This document shows, piece by piece, positions 1 through 5,235 of a DNA stretch of 5,235 bases. This stretch comes from an uncultured Alphaproteobacteria bacterium (GTDB lineage Bacteria > Pseudomonadota > Alphaproteobacteria > Micavibrionales > Micavibrionaceae). The position numbers and the translations under genes were made by a program. The notes under the pieces were generated by a model that worked only from the letters and a program-made list of their open reading frames with translations, ran no database searches and was not told the origin of the DNA. The stretch lies in assembly GCA_937128575.1 (NCBI GenBank), contig CAKZMN010000142.1, positions 1-5,235 of the forward strand, written 5' to 3'. The first letter of the stretch is position 1; every line of letters begins with the position of its first letter.

Positions 1-266
1 TAATAAAGCGACGTGCCGCGAATGGCTTCGGATGCGTTGCGATCCTCACATCCGTCAATCTGCGCGAGTATATATCTGCCTAGGGGGTTTTTAAGGGTAA
101 CGGAAACGGTATCGTTGCCGTTTGCCGCCGTAAACAAATTCCCCTCCAGCAATGAAGCATCATCACCAAAGGGTAGGATTTTAACCAGCCCCTTCACGCC
201 GTGCGGTGCGACAATTTTGCCAAGGCACACACGTTTAGGGGGCTGATTTTGTTCATTATTCGCCAT
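1..266 (-). CDS. rimM: Ribosome maturation factor RimM, N-terminal part (cut by window edge)
   Basis: RimM binds ribosomal protein S19 and helps mature the 3' (head) domain of 16S rRNA in the cytoplasm. The visible 88 residues begin MANNEQNQPPKR. They carry the family's opening strand GKIVAPHGVKGLVKI (residues 16-30) and, near the cut, the N-domain end motif EAIRGTSLY (80-88); both are typical of RimM. The PRC-barrel C-terminal domain should lie beyond position 1. The start is taken as the ATG at 264-266, 9 bp after the rpsP stop. A second in-frame ATG at 254-256 would remove only three residues. No strong Shine-Dalgarno is visible before either, so translational coupling to rpsP is plausible (inference). 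The two bases at the edge give TA as the start of codon 89, so Tyr or a stop cannot be told apart here; Tyr is expected if the gene is intact. The rpsP-rimM order supports the call. Confidence 0.93.
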   Translation of the reverse strand, partial: MANNEQNQPPKRVCLGKIVAPHGVKGLVKILPFGDDASLLEGNLFTAANGNDTVSVTLKNPLGRYILAQIDGCEDRNASEAIRGTSLY

Positions 267-275
267 GGGGCAAAG

Positions 276-875
276 TTACTCTGCTTTTGCTTCTTCTTCA
301 GCAGGCGCATCTTCGGCTTTAGCTTCCTCAGCAGGAGCTTCTTCCGCAGGTGCAGCCTCAGCTTCAGCGGCTGGCGCTTCAGCTTCTGCAGGTGCATCAG
401 TCGCAGCTTCTTCAGCAGCAGGTGCTTCTTCAGCTGGCGCTTCAGCAGCTTCCTTGGCGGCTTCTTGAGCAGCTTTTTCAGCTTTTTCAGCTTCTTTAGC
501 TTCTGTCGCTGCTTCTTTAGCGGCTTCCGCTGCAGCTTCTTGCTTCTCAGCTTTATCGGCGATGCGTAGCTTTGTCTTTTCAGACTGGGCTGATTTGTTT
601 GGACGATCTGGTTGAGCAGGCATGTCTAGTATACCGGCTTTACCAAGGAAAATCGCTACACGCTCGGACGGCTTCGCGCCTTCACCAAGCCAATATTCAA
701 CACGTTCTTTGTTCAACGTCACGCGCTGTTCATTTTCGTCATTCAAAAGTGGGTTGTATGTACCCAAACGCTCGATGTAGCGGCCATCACGCGGCATGCG
801 CTTGTCGGCTACGACGATACGGTAAAATGGACGGTTACGACGTCCGCCTCTTGATAGTCTCATTGCTAGTGCCAT
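276..875 (-). CDS. rpsP: 30S ribosomal protein S16 with long Ala/Glu-rich C-terminal tail
   Basis: S16 is a small-subunit protein that binds 16S rRNA early in 30S assembly. Residues 1-82 form the complete family core: MALAMRLSRGGRRNRPFYRI at the start, then VVADKRMPRDGRYIERLGTYNPL and, near its end, ERVEYWLGEGAKPSERV followed by FLGKAGI. The typical S16 is about 80-90 residues, but this one has 199. Residues 86-199 are an added tail: a short polar linker (about 86-108), then Ala/Glu/Lys-rich sequence to about 142 (KEAE, KAEK, EAAKEAA units), likely helical, then an Ala/Pro/Glu-rich, strongly acidic stretch to the end (APAEEAPA-like units). Alphaproteobacterial S16 proteins are known to carry extensions of this type, so this is probably a real C-terminus, not a frameshift. 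The start ATG is supported by a strong ribosome binding site. The gene lies between ffh (47 bp upstream) and rimM (9 bp downstream), presumably in one operon. Confidence 0.97.
   Translation of the reverse strand: MALAMRLSRGGRRNRPFYRIVVADKRMPRDGRYIERLGTYNPLLNDENEQRVTLNKERVEYWLGEGAKPSERVAIFLGKAGILDMPAQPDRPNKSAQSEKTKLRIADKAEKQEAAAEAAKEAATEAKEAEKAEKAAQEAAKEAAEAPAEEAPAAEEAATDAPAEAEAPAAEAEAAPAEEAPAEEAKAEDAPAEEEAKAE
279..569 (-). repeat. Low-complexity GCT/GAA-type coding repeat in the rpsP tail
   Basis: This stretch codes for residues 103-199 of S16 and consists largely of imperfect, degenerate repeats of Ala, Glu, Lys and Pro codons. On the plus strand one sees many variants of the words gcttcttcagc and gcaggtgc. 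There is also an exact 9-bp tandem, agctttttc, at 471-479 and 480-488. Because the units are imperfect, slippage should be limited, but indels in multiples of three would keep the frame. It also creates long open frames on the plus strand that are not genes. Confidence 0.8.
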
Positions 876-883
876 TTGGTTTT

Positions 884-888
884 CTCCT
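884..888 (-). promoter_or_regulatory. Ribosome binding site of rpsP
   Basis: Read on the minus strand, AAAGGAG lies upstream of the rpsP ATG, with the AGGAG core at 884-888 and an 8-nt spacer. This is the strongest Shine-Dalgarno in the window, as expected for a highly expressed ribosomal protein, and it fixes the rpsP start. It sits in the 47-bp ffh-rpsP gap, in which I see no terminator-like hairpin, consistent with read-through from ffh. Confidence 0.85.
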
Positions 889-922
889 TTAAGTTAAATC
901 AAAATTGTCAGTCACTAATTAC

Positions 923-2491
923 TTATCGCTTCTTCTTCTTGCGATTTTTTTTCGTTCCACCATGTGATGGAGCCGAATTCCCTAATAACCCAGATAAATC
1001 ACTGGGTAGTCCCGCGCCAGGGGCGAGTCCGCCGCCTGCTGCAAACGGGTTGGGGCCTAAGCCGCCCGCATTATCTTCTAAAGACGCCATATCTGCGCCC
1101 AAACCATCGGGGTCCATGCTCTGGGCCATAAGCTCTAGCTCATCCGCTTTACCGCCCATAAGGCCCTTCATTTGCTTCATCATGCCGCCCATGCCCATTT
1201 TCTTCATGCGCTTCATCATGGTCTGCATCTGCTTAAGCTGTTTCACGATCTTGTTGATCTCTTGAACGGACGTGCCTGAACCCGCCGCAATACGTTTCTT
1301 ACGTGACGCGTTGAGCAATTCCGGCTTCTCGCGCTCGGCTTTGGTCATGGAGAAGATAATCGCTTCTTGTTTCTTAACCATGCTGTCATCAACGCCAGCT
1401 TCTTCAAGCTGTCCCGCCATACTGCCAAGTCCCGGCAGCATCTTCATCATCGCGCCCATGCCGCCCATTTTCTTCATTTGCTGCATCTGGGACAAAAGGT
1501 CATTAAAATCGAATTGGCCTTTTTTGAACTTCTTGGCCATGCGCTCGGCTTCGGCCTGATCAACGGTTTCCGCGGCCTTTTCAACCAAGGAAACAATGTC
1601 GCCCATACCCAAAATACGTCCGGCAATACGGTCGGGGTGAAACGCTTCAATCTCTGTCCACTTCTCACCAATACCAAGCAGCTTAATCGGCTTGCCCGTT
1701 ACGGCCTTCATCGACATGGCCGCGCCGCCGCGCGCATCACCATCAACGCGGGTCAGCATAATGCCGGTAAGCCCCACGGTTTCGTTAAACGCCTTGGCGG
1801 TTTGCACCGCGTCTTGCCCCGTCATCGCATCGGCAACTAGTAATGTTTCAACCGGATTGGCGATCTTTTGAATAGCGGCGGCCTCTGCCATCATCTCTTC
1901 ATCAATCGATAGACGACCCGCCGTATCCAGCATCACAACGTCATATCCGCCCTTGCGGGCTTCATCCATCGCACGTTTTGCGATATCAACAGGCTGCTGG
2001 CCTTCAACGATGTCTAATGTATCGATTTGAGTTTGCTCACCTAGCTGTTTTAGCTGCTCTTGCGCGGCGGGGCGATAAACATCCAAAGATGCCATCAGCA
2101 CCTTCTTCTTATGCTTCTCAGTTAGGAGCTTGGAAATCTTAGCGGTAGATGTTGTTTTACCGGAACCCTGCAGGCCCACCATAAGATACGCACAAGGCGC
2201 GCTGGCAAATTGCAATTCCTGCGCTTCACTACCCAGCATTTCAACAAGAGCGTCATGAACGATCTTAATGACCTGCTGGCCGGGATTGACGCCTTTGACG
2301 ATATCTTCGCCAACGGCTTTGTCCTTAATAGTACTGATAAAGTCTTTCACAACCGGAAGCGCAACATCAGCCTCCAGCAAAGCCACGCGGATTTCACGGC
2401 TAACAGCCATAACGTCATTCTCACTAAGAGAGCCTTTGCCTCTTAGCTTAGAAAATACGCCGCCTAACTTTTCGCTCAAACTATCAAACAT
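923..2491 (-). CDS. ffh: Signal recognition particle protein Ffh (SRP54 GTPase)
   Basis: Ffh binds 4.5S/SRP RNA and signal sequences on nascent chains and, with its receptor FtsY, delivers ribosomes to the inner membrane by paired GTP hydrolysis. The 522 residues show all domains in order. The N domain has ALLEADV (37-43). The G domain has P-loop GLQGSGKTT (106-114), DVYRPAAQEQL (137-147), DTAGR (189-193), DAMTGQDAV (221-229), TRVDGDARGG (247-256) and GIGEK (273-277, where GTGEK is more usual). The Met-rich M domain starts near 326 (QMQQMKKMGGMGAMMKM) and has the RNA-binding segment SRKKRIAAGSGTSVQEINK (396-414). From about 435 an extra tail follows: Met/Gly-rich, then acidic, then Gly/Ala/Pro-rich, ending in a basic cluster KKNRKKKKR, making the protein longer than the roughly 450-residue E. 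coli form. The start MFDSLSEKLGGVFSKLRGKG matches the usual family N-terminus. It is probably the first gene of the ffh-rpsP-rimM operon. Confidence 0.98.
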   Translation of the reverse strand: MFDSLSEKLGGVFSKLRGKGSLSENDVMAVSREIRVALLEADVALPVVKDFISTIKDKAVGEDIVKGVNPGQQVIKIVHDALVEMLGSEAQELQFASAPCAYLMVGLQGSGKTTSTAKISKLLTEKHKKKVLMASLDVYRPAAQEQLKQLGEQTQIDTLDIVEGQQPVDIAKRAMDEARKGGYDVVMLDTAGRLSIDEEMMAEAAAIQKIANPVETLLVADAMTGQDAVQTAKAFNETVGLTGIMLTRVDGDARGGAAMSMKAVTGKPIKLLGIGEKWTEIEAFHPDRIAGRILGMGDIVSLVEKAAETVDQAEAERMAKKFKKGQFDFNDLLSQMQQMKKMGGMGAMMKMLPGLGSMAGQLEEAGVDDSMVKKQEAIIFSMTKAEREKPELLNASRKKRIAAGSGTSVQEINKIVKQLKQMQTMMKRMKKMGMGGMMKQMKGLMGGKADELELMAQSMDPDGLGADMASLEDNAGGLGPNPFAAGGGLAPGAGLPSDLSGLLGNSAPSHGGTKKNRKKKKR

Positions 2492-2503
2492 CTATAGCAA
2501 TAA

Positions 2504-2507
2504 CCTC
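2504..2507 (-). promoter_or_regulatory. Possible ribosome binding site of ffh
   Basis: On the minus strand TGAGGT precedes the ffh start. The GAGG core is at 2504-2507, with 12 nt to the ATG, which is longer than ideal. It is the only purine-rich match in reach. The start itself is fixed mainly by the conserved protein N-terminus, not by this site. Confidence 0.5.
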
Positions 2508-2578
2508 AAATAGCACTTTAGCCACAGTGAGCGTAAATTCGCCGACTGCGGTATACCTGGTCCCCGAAAGACCTTGGG

Positions 2579-2602
2579 CACTGAAAAATAAAGCTTTCAG
2601 TG
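2579..2602. repeat. Perfect 8-bp inverted repeat between ffh and dapF
   Basis: The arms cactgaaa (2579-2586) and tttcagtg (2595-2602) are perfect inverted copies separated by 8 bp (aataaagc). They lie 59 bp before the dapF ATG and 87 bp before the ffh ATG, inside the 169-bp region between the two divergent genes. The word agtggaaa at 2599-2606, which overlaps the right arm, recurs at 2611-2618, 12 bp on. Possible roles are a protein operator shared by both genes or an mRNA hairpin in a ffh leader. There is no T-tract on either side of the kind an intrinsic terminator needs. The role is not known; only the symmetry is observed. Confidence 0.6.
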
Positions 2603-2648
2603 GAAATTTGAGTGGAAAATATGCATATTACTCTCGCATGTCAAGGAA

Positions 2649-2654
2649 AAGGAA
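2649..2654 (+). promoter_or_regulatory. Ribosome binding site that sets the dapF start
   Basis: AAGGAA lies 6 nt before the ATG at 2661, inside the purine-rich run aaggaaaaggaa (2643-2654). This spacing favours the ATG at 2661 over the TTG codon just before it at 2658, which would leave only 3 nt of spacing. Confidence 0.75.
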
Positions 2655-2660
2655 CATTTG

Positions 2661-3434
2661 ATGCAATTTTTGAAAATGCACGGCATTGGTAACGACTTCG
2701 TAATTATCGACCAGAGAGCGGGGCGAGAAGCCATTGCTCCTGCGCAAATTAAACTTATCTGTGATCGGCGCCGCGGCGTCGGCGCTGATCAACTGATCGT
2801 GATGGAGCCTTCTGATCATGCGGATCTGTTCATGCGGATCTATAACCCAAACGCGTCCGAGGCCGAGGCCTGCGGTAACGCAACGCGCTGCGTGGCGCAT
2901 TTTTACATGAGCGAACAAAAAACAGATAGCTGCGTCATTGAAACCGTAGTGGGGCAGTTGCCCGCGCGCATGGTTGCTGCTGATCAAATAGAGGTCGATA
3001 TGGGTGCCCCAATAAGCATCCAAGACACCAACCTCGGCCCAGGCATGGCCTATGAGCCGTTGCTGGTGAATATGGGCAACCCGCACTGCGTTTTCTTCGT
3101 TGATGATGCAGAGGAGATCGCGATAGAGCATTTAGGGCCATCCGTTGAACATCACGAGATATTCGATCACGGCGCAAACGTAGAATTCGCCAACATCCAA
3201 ACCGATGGCTCCATTCGCGTGCGTGTTTGGGAGCGGGGCGCGGGCGTAACCGAGGCCTGCGGCTCTGGCGCATGCGCCGTGTTCGCCGCCGCAATCAGCC
3301 GTGGTTTTGTCAAAGATAAGGCCACAATCCAGATGGATGGCGGCCTGTTATCTATGGTCCAGCGCGAGGTTGATGGTCACATTCTAATGACCGGCCCCGT
3401 CAGCTATGTATTTAAAGGGCAGTTTAGTGCTTAA
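2661..3434 (+). CDS. dapF: Diaminopimelate epimerase
   Basis: DapF interconverts LL- and meso-diaminopimelate, the last step before lysine and the supply of meso-DAP for peptidoglycan. It is a cytosolic, cofactor-free enzyme using two cysteines as acid and base. Both are present: Cys71 in EAEACGNATRC (67-77) and Cys200 in EACGSGACA (198-206). Other hallmarks are the start MQFLKMHGIGNDFVIID (1-17), RRRGVGADQL (36-45), NMGNPHCV (137-144) and VRVWERGAG (187-195). The length of 257 residues is near the usual 270-280. The variant ACGNATRC, where E. coli has MCGNGARC, fits alphaproteobacteria. The start at 2661 is preferred because of the ribosome binding site 6 nt upstream; a TTG at 2658 is also open. 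The gene diverges from ffh and its stop overlaps that of a small minus-strand ORF. A weak possible promoter (TGGAAA at 2601-2606, 17 bp, CATATT at 2624-2629) is not firm enough to list alone. Confidence 0.97.
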   Translation: MQFLKMHGIGNDFVIIDQRAGREAIAPAQIKLICDRRRGVGADQLIVMEPSDHADLFMRIYNPNASEAEACGNATRCVAHFYMSEQKTDSCVIETVVGQLPARMVAADQIEVDMGAPISIQDTNLGPGMAYEPLLVNMGNPHCVFFVDDAEEIAIEHLGPSVEHHEIFDHGANVEFANIQTDGSIRVRVWERGAGVTEACGSGACAVFAAAISRGFVKDKATIQMDGGLLSMVQREVDGHILMTGPVSYVFKGQFSA

Positions 3435-3640
3435 ATACGGCTATGCGCAAAAGCATGAGCGTTTTCTGCGGCATCTTTGACTGAGGTAAATGTCTTTCTC
3501 CAAGGCTTACCATCGGGTGCAATTTTGCCAACTTCAAGGCTCTCTTCGGGGGTAGGCATGGCATCGGAAAGCATTCCGGGGTAACCCATTGTCGAACTAG
3601 CGTTGAAATCATTCATTGTTGTTTTTTCTTCGTTTTGCAT
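3431..3640 (-). CDS. Hypothetical small protein (69 aa)
   Basis: I do not recognise this protein. It runs from MQNEEKTTMNDF to AFAHSRI and has no signal peptide, membrane segment, cysteine or metal-binding motif. The first third is polar (Asn, Thr, Ser), followed by a Pro/Glu patch (MPTPEESLE) and an ending with possible helix character (SVKDAAENAHAFAHSR), so it is probably a soluble cytosolic protein. Support for a real gene is contextual: a GAAGG ribosome binding site 6 nt before the ATG, a candidate promoter with a perfect TTGACA upstream, and the fact that it fills the otherwise empty 310-bp gap between dapF and mtaB. A second in-frame ATG at codon 9 could give a 61-residue form with a weaker upstream site. 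Its stop codon lies on the opposite strand to the dapF stop, with a 4-bp overlap at TTAA. Homology would be needed to be sure it is translated. Confidence 0.6.
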   Translation of the reverse strand: MQNEEKTTMNDFNASSTMGYPGMLSDAMPTPEESLEVGKIAPDGKPWRKTFTSVKDAAENAHAFAHSRI

Positions 3641-3646
3641 CTTGCA

Positions 3647-3651
3647 CCTTC
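3647..3651 (-). promoter_or_regulatory. Ribosome binding site of the 69-aa ORF
   Basis: On the minus strand GAAGG is followed by the 6-nt spacer TGCAAG and the ATG at 3638-3640. Core and spacing are good, and better than those before the neighbouring mtaB. This is the main reason to prefer the first ATG over the one at codon 9. Confidence 0.65.
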
Positions 3652-3674
3652 AATATATAATAAAATTTCATGGT

Positions 3675-3704
3675 TATGTAATGTGGGTAAGGTGTCTTTG
3701 TCAA
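3675..3704 (-). promoter_or_regulatory. Candidate sigma70-type promoter of the 69-aa ORF
   Basis: On the minus strand a perfect -35 hexamer TTGACA (3699-3704) is followed, after 18 bp, by TACATA (3675-3680), a weak -10 with three of six consensus positions. Transcription would begin near 3668, giving a leader of about 28 nt that includes the GAAGG site. The region just downstream is very AT-rich. The -35 is convincing, the -10 less so. Confidence 0.45.
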
Positions 3705-3709
3705 GGAAT

Positions 3710-3738
3710 TTGACGAATTAAACGAATAAAGATAAAAC
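3710..3738 (+). promoter_or_regulatory. Candidate promoter of mtaB (possibly leaderless)
   Basis: TTGACG (3710-3715, five of six) is followed after 17 bp by TAAAAC (3733-3738, four of six). The expected start of transcription, about 7 bp after the -10, falls at or within a base or two of the mtaB ATG (3745). With no Shine-Dalgarno before mtaB, this suggests a leaderless mRNA (inference). The -35 box lies 5 bp from the opposite-facing -35 of the small ORF. Confidence 0.4.
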
Positions 3739-3744
3739 TCGCCC

Positions 3745-5007
3745 ATGAGCACGCGGCAGCCCCAAAATAACGTAGAGCTAGTGACCTTTGGTTGTCGCTT
3801 GAATACCTATGAGTCAGAGGTAATGCGCGGCCACGCCAAAAAAGCGGGCATGGAAGACGCAATCATCTTCAATACCTGTGCTGTGACCAAAGAGGCGGAG
3901 CGTCAAGCTCGCCAAGCTATACGTAAGGCGCGCCGTGAAAACCCAGATAAAAAAATTATTGTCACGGGCTGCGCTTCTCAAATTGATCCTGATAGTTACG
4001 CTTCCATGGAAGAAATTGATCAAATCATCGGCAATGACCTCAAGCTAAAGCCCGAAACATGGGGTGTGCGCCATAATGACAAGGTCTTGGTCAATGATAT
4101 TATGGAGGTCAAGGAAACCGCCGGGCACTTGGTGGAGGGCTTCGAAGATCGCTCCCGCGCGTTCCTGCAGGTGCAAAATGGCTGTGATCACCGCTGTACC
4201 TTTTGCATTATTCCCTATGGCCGTGGCAATTCACGCTCCGTACCTATTGGTGTGATTGCGGAGCAAACCCGAAGCTTAGTCGAGCAGGGCTATAACGAAA
4301 TCGTATTCACCGGTGTAGACGTTACCTCATATGGTCCCGATTTACCGGGCAGTCCCACATTCGGGCAAATGATCCGCCGCGTTTTGGCGCTTGTGCCGGA
4401 GCTGCCACGTTTAAGGCTTTCATCACTCGATCCAGTCGAAATTGACGATGATCTATGGCGTTTAATCGCCGAAGAGCCCCGTTTAATGCCGCATTTGCAC
4501 CTTTCGCTGCAGGCGGGGGATGATATGGTTCTAAAACGCATGAAAAGACGCCACTTGCGCGCTGATGCCATCGAAATGTGCCGCAGAGCGCGTGAATATC
4601 GCCCTGATATCGCCTTTGGCGCGGATATTATCGCTGGATTCCCTACTGAAACCGATGAAATGTTCCAAAACACACTCGATATAGTGGAGGAATGCGACTT
4701 AACCTTCCTGCATATATTCCCCTATTCGGAGCGCGAGGGCACGCCCGCCGCCAAAATGCCGCAAGTGGAGCAAGCTATTCGTAAAGCGCGCGCCAAATTA
4801 CTGCGCGAAGCAGGAAAGGTGCAGCTACAAAAATTGCTCAGAAACAACTTAAATAAAGAGGTGCAAGTTGTTGTGGAAAAAGGAAATAATGGCCGTTCTG
4901 AAAACTTCTCACCCGTAAAGCTGTCCGGTGATTTATCCGCAGGATCGCTCGTAACTGTGCGTACAACGGCAATTGACGGAGACTTCCTGCGCGCAGATGT
5001 GCTTTAA
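3745..5007 (+). CDS. mtaB: tRNA t6A37 methylthiotransferase MtaB (radical SAM)
   Basis: MtaB adds a methylthio group to N6-threonylcarbamoyladenosine at position 37 of ANN-decoding tRNAs (t6A to ms2t6A), using two iron-sulfur clusters and S-adenosylmethionine. The 420 residues show three domains. The N-terminal methylthiotransferase domain has cluster ligands Cys17 (FGCRLNTYESE), Cys45 (NTCAVT) and Cys76 (VTGCASQ). The radical SAM domain has CxxxCxxC at Cys147, Cys151 and Cys154 (NGCDHRCTFCIIPYGRG). A short TRAM-like C-terminal domain runs from about 368. FGCRLN and NTCAVT point to the MtaB/YqeV group rather than MiaB (FGCQMN, NTCxVR) or RimO. All six cysteines are intact and the length is usual for the family. 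It lies 310 bp after dapF with a minus-strand ORF between, so it probably has its own promoter. ftsY follows after 33 bp and is probably co-transcribed. No clear Shine-Dalgarno precedes the ATG. Confidence 0.95.
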   Translation: MSTRQPQNNVELVTFGCRLNTYESEVMRGHAKKAGMEDAIIFNTCAVTKEAERQARQAIRKARRENPDKKIIVTGCASQIDPDSYASMEEIDQIIGNDLKLKPETWGVRHNDKVLVNDIMEVKETAGHLVEGFEDRSRAFLQVQNGCDHRCTFCIIPYGRGNSRSVPIGVIAEQTRSLVEQGYNEIVFTGVDVTSYGPDLPGSPTFGQMIRRVLALVPELPRLRLSSLDPVEIDDDLWRLIAEEPRLMPHLHLSLQAGDDMVLKRMKRRHLRADAIEMCRRAREYRPDIAFGADIIAGFPTETDEMFQNTLDIVEECDLTFLHIFPYSEREGTPAAKMPQVEQAIRKARAKLLREAGKVQLQKLLRNNLNKEVQVVVEKGNNGRSENFSPVKLSGDLSAGSLVTVRTTAIDGDFLRADVL

Positions 5008-5040
5008 TATTTTCGGATTTAATACGAAGAAAGACCAGTA

Positions 5041-5235
<195 letters not shown>

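Noticed and set aside
201..569. Plus-strand open frames opposite the rpsP tail, one Phe/Ser-rich and one (265-468) Ala/Ser-rich
   Set aside because: They are by-products of the repetitive Ala/Glu codons of rpsP on the other strand; they have no ribosome binding site and read as pure low complexity.
1367..1840. 157-codon plus-strand open frame opposite ffh
   Set aside because: It lies wholly inside the strongly supported ffh gene, and its protein is His/Asn/Gly-rich with no recognisable domain, as expected of an antisense shadow.
2551..2558. Palindrome gtatac as a -10 box for ffh
   Set aside because: On the minus strand it gives TATACC, but the hexamer 17 bp upstream (CCCAAG) is nothing like a -35 box, so I could not support a promoter.
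2579..2602. Intrinsic terminator at the inverted repeat
   Set aside because: The stem is AT-rich, no T-run follows on either strand, and it lies upstream of both divergent genes, where no transcript is expected to end.
2658..2660. TTG as the start codon of dapF
   Set aside because: The ATG immediately after it has better spacing to the AAGGAA site and matches the usual family N-terminus (MxFxKMHGxGNDF).
2492..2660. A 4.5S/SRP RNA gene next to ffh
   Set aside because: The segment ggtccccgaaagacc (2559-2573) can form only a 4-bp stem, and the conserved SRP RNA tetraloop and internal-loop pattern is missing.
2628..3131. 167-codon minus-strand open frame opposite dapF
   Set aside because: It is fully antisense to dapF, whose catalytic motifs are intact, and it has no family signature.

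Overview
The window is a chromosomal housekeeping locus from a proteobacterium, most likely an alphaproteobacterium of moderate GC. The evidence is the gene order (ffh-rpsP-rimM running one way, dapF-mtaB-ftsY the other), the DapF active-site signature ACGNATRC that I associate with alphaproteobacteria, and an S16 protein with a long Ala/Glu tail. I cannot name the genus. The low-complexity tails would fit a less-studied lineage, but that is a guess.

Left arm, minus strand, read from about 2491 down to 1: ffh (SRP GTPase, 923-2491), rpsP (ribosomal protein S16, 276-875) and the 5' part of rimM (S16-linked 30S maturation factor), which runs off the left edge. Gaps are 47 and 9 bp, so this looks like one operon for ribosome assembly and co-translational targeting. 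In related genomes it usually continues with trmD and rplS, which are not in this window.

Centre: a 169-bp divergent intergenic region (2492-2660) holds a perfect 8-bp inverted repeat and the translation signals of ffh and dapF. dapF (diaminopimelate epimerase, 2661-3434) follows on the plus strand. A 69-codon unrecognised ORF lies on the minus strand (3431-3640), with its own good ribosome binding site and a plausible promoter. Its stop overlaps the dapF stop.

Right arm, plus strand: mtaB (tRNA t6A37 methylthiotransferase, 3745-5007) and, 33 bp later, the start of ftsY (SRP receptor, 5041 to the right edge). The window ends inside a perfect hexanucleotide repeat coding for Glu-Pro. The small ORF separates mtaB from dapF, and mtaB appears to have its own promoter back to back with that of the small ORF. 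No good Shine-Dalgarno precedes mtaB.

Functionally, the two SRP GTPases (Ffh and its receptor FtsY) flank a cell-wall/lysine gene and a tRNA-modification gene. I see no mobile element, CRISPR array, tRNA, rRNA or defence system, and no convincing new biological system. The points worth a second look are the small ORF, the compact divergent promoter region, and the low-complexity tails of S16 and FtsY.
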